DNA from: Planctomycetota bacterium
GTDB taxonomy: Bacteria > Planctomycetota > UBA11346
Direction: 5' to 3'
Length of the DNA stretch: 64,000 nt
Assembly (NCBI GenBank): GCA_014193115.1
Contig: BJHQ01000001.1
Coordinates: 626,465-690,464 of the forward strand
Position numbers and translations under genes: made by a program. This document shows, one piece after another, positions 62,809 through 64,000 of the stretch (position 1 is its first letter; every line of letters begins with the position of its first letter). The notes below the pieces were generated by a model. That model saw only the letters and a program-made list of their open reading frames with translations, was not told the DNA's origin and made no database searches.

Positions 62809-62866
62809 GGCTTGGTTCTCGGATGCGAGTGTGGGAGGGGGGACGGGACGGGCTGGCGATCCCGGT

Positions 62867-63625
62867 TCAGCTTGCCTTGGCGGCAGGGGCCGGTTCAGCC
62901 TGGGCGGCGGCCGGAGCAGCCGTCTGCACCTGGTAATGCTCGGACTTGCCCTTGGCGTAGCCGGCGGTCAGGACCTTGAGCACCACCTGGATCGAACGGA
63001 TGCCGTCGTCGTTTCCAGGGATGGGCAGGTTGACCAGATCGGGGTCGGTGTCGGTGTCGACCAGTCCGATCAGCGGGATCTTCATCCGCTTGGCTTCGTT
63101 CACCGCGGCGATCTCGTACTTGGGATCGATGACCACCATCGCGTCAGGCAGCTTGGCCATGTTGCGCACGCCTTCGAGGTTGCGCAGGATGCGCTTGCGC
63201 TCGCGGCTGTGGCGCGACTGGACCTTTTTCGATTCGCGGACGTATTCGGGCTTGGCGATTTCGGATTCGATGGCGTCCAGGCGGCGGATCGAGGCGCGCA
63301 CGGTGTCGAAATTGGTCAGGGTACCGCCGATCCAGCGCTCCGAGACCGACGGCATGCCGATCGACCGGGCGTTCTCGCGGACGATCTCTTTGGCCTGGCG
63401 CTTGGTGCCGACGAACAGCACCGTCTTGTTTTCCTTTGCCAGTTTCGCGAGGTAATAATGCGCCTGGATCAGGCCGCGGATGGTCTGGCGGACATCGACG
63501 ATGTGGATGTTGCCGCGCTTGCCGTACAGGTACGGCTTGACCCGCGGGTGCCACAGGCTGGCGGCGGTGCCGAAATGGATCCCGCTGTCGAGCAGGTCCT
63601 TGACGGAAACGATGGGTTGGGGCAT
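62867..63625 (-). CDS. rpsB: 30S ribosomal protein S2
   Basis: The protein has 252 residues. SVKDLLDSGIHFGTAASLWHPRVKPYLYGKRGNIHIVD and LFVGTKRQAKEIVRE are S2 signatures. RWIGGTLTNFDTVRASI, DAMVVIDPKYEIAAVNEA and PLIGLVDTDTDPDLVNLPIPGNDD are also typical. The final 25 residues are Ala/Pro-rich. The start at 63625 is chosen because GAGG lies six bases upstream; further Met codons are 12-30 bases upstream. It is the first gene of the rpsB-tsf operon. Confidence 0.95.
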   Translation of the reverse strand: MPQPIVSVKDLLDSGIHFGTAASLWHPRVKPYLYGKRGNIHIVDVRQTIRGLIQAHYYLAKLAKENKTVLFVGTKRQAKEIVRENARSIGMPSVSERWIGGTLTNFDTVRASIRRLDAIESEIAKPEYVRESKKVQSRHSRERKRILRNLEGVRNMAKLPDAMVVIDPKYEIAAVNEAKRMKIPLIGLVDTDTDPDLVNLPIPGNDDGIRSIQVVLKVLTAGYAKGKSEHYQVQTAAPAAAQAEPAPAAKAS

Positions 63626-63687
63626 GAGCGACCTCATCATCGCCTCCCTCTGCACGGGAAGCGAGATCGGGAAGCGCCGGGTGGGTG

Positions 63688-63772
63688 CCGCCTCCGGGTC
63701 CGGGCGCCTCCCGGCCCAAGTGGGCGCAGGCGGTCATCGGAGGCGGTCCACGACCGGTACACCCGGTCGTGG
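63688..63772 (-). promoter_or_regulatory. Structured leader of the rpsB-tsf operon
   Basis: The 150-nt leader contains a perfect 10-bp hairpin with arms CCACGACCGG and CCGGTCGTGG and a 5-base loop (63748-63772). A nine-base inverted pair CCGCCTCCG / CGGAGGCGG lies at 63688-63696 and 63738-63746. S2 autoregulates through the leader of rpsB in E. coli; a similar role here is an inference. Confidence 0.5.
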
Positions 63773-63782
63773 AGGGGGAGGG

Positions 63783-63810
63783 CTTTTAGCGATCAGGCGG
63801 CCCAGGGCAA
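63783..63810 (-). promoter_or_regulatory. Promoter candidate for rpsB-tsf
   Basis: On the minus strand TTGCCC (63810-63805) is followed after 16 bases by TAAAAG (63788-63783) and then CCC. The same arrangement precedes nusA. It lies about 45 nt after the end of cysK. Confidence 0.5.
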
Positions 63811-63852
63811 GCGACGGCTGGCGGCGTGCACCTGGGCATCTTAACCATCACA

Positions 63853-64000
63853 TCAAATGGTGTCGCCGGCCTTGGCTTCGGCGACACCGGCGAAAACGCC
63901 GTCGAACAGCGGTCCGGTCAGGTAGCGCTCGCCCGAGTCAGGCAGCACGACGACGAACAGCTTGCCTGCGAACTCCGGCAATCCGGCCAGCTGGTTGACG
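63853..64000 (-). CDS. cysK: Cysteine synthase A (O-acetylserine sulfhydrylase), C-terminal end
   Basis: Only the last 48 codons lie in the window and the gene continues past the right edge. The peptide from [16 protein letters not shown] to [10 protein letters not shown] is the typical C-terminus of CysK. The enzyme makes cysteine from O-acetylserine and sulfide with pyridoxal phosphate. A perfect stem (GGTGTCGCCG / CGGCGACACC) covers its last codons. It is on the same strand as rpsB, which is downstream. Confidence 0.85.
   Translation of the reverse strand, partial: VNQLAGLPEFAGKLFVVVLPDSGERYLTGPLFDGVFAGVAEAKAGDTI

Noticed and set aside
1-64000. tRNA and rRNA genes
   Set aside because: I looked for T-arm-like GTTCGANTC patterns with matching stems and for rRNA signatures by eye and found none; a tRNA scan would be needed to exclude an unusual one.

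Overview
This is a GC-rich (roughly two thirds G+C) chromosomal window with 57 recognised protein genes or gene parts. Several traits together suggest a member of the Planctomycetota-Verrucomicrobiota-Lentisphaerota (PVC) group or a close relative. These are a long-type IspG, a transporter-PlsC-AMP-ligase fusion, a signal peptidase I with a very large insertion, secreted heparinase- and glycosidase-like enzymes, an AraC/phytanoyl-CoA-dioxygenase pair, sugar isomerase/Gfo-Idh-MocA enzymes and many short palindromic interspersed repeats. This placement is an inference from gene content; no rRNA or tRNA gene was recognised that could settle it.

Layout. 1-5122: end of ispG, then a secreted protein and a secreted heparinase-II/III-like enzyme. 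5237-9331: a STAS protein divergent from a lipid-remodelling fusion protein (Aas-like). 9357-9860: repeat cluster. 9864-17614: a minus-strand block with the nusA-infB-rbfA translation operon, an extra lipoprotein gene inside it, then gpsA and a barrel-like protein. 17717-23766: a secreted clan-A glycosidase, the ribosome GTPase TypA/BipA, a small membrane protein and an NtrC-type response regulator that lacks the sigma-54 contact loop. 23854-30903: a urease operon (ureD, fused ureAB, ureC, ureF, ureG, no ureE) containing two toxin-antitoxin modules and a cysteine-rich protein. 30948-36441: an MFS carrier, signal peptidase I, PlsC, a repeat array, RdgB and a bacilliredoxin. 36661-41033: an oxidoreductase/isomerase pair, a dienelactone-hydrolase-like enzyme and RibF. 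41058-48601: another repeat array, an ABC-2 export trio, a lipoprotein, a transglutaminase-like protein and HflX. 48628-56384: nitrate assimilation, with a nitrate reductase fused to its own flavin/iron-sulfur electron-input module, divergent from an nrtABD-type uptake system. 56431-61955: the AraC/PhyH pair, then a cluster with an RLAN-domain protein, two GNAT acetyltransferases and a RimK-like ATP-grasp ligase. 61996-64000: tsf, rpsB and the end of cysK.

Two themes stand out. The first is nitrogen scavenging: urease and nitrate uptake and reduction lie about 18 kb apart, and the nitrate reductase is a single chain. The second is a heavy load of small palindromic repeats in at least five families. 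Three families share a GGAGCGC lead followed by a hairpin. Some copies lie inside coding sequence: a 63-nt element sits in frame in a signal peptide, a 51-nt tandem array lies next to ribF, a copy forms the tail of rbfA, and a copy forms the N-terminus of the nitrate ABC ATPase. The most promising regulatory observation is a near-perfect intrinsic terminator inside the short nusA leader, downstream of a promoter-like sequence that closely matches one upstream of rpsB. The most promising biosynthetic locus is the RLAN/ATP-grasp/GNAT cluster.
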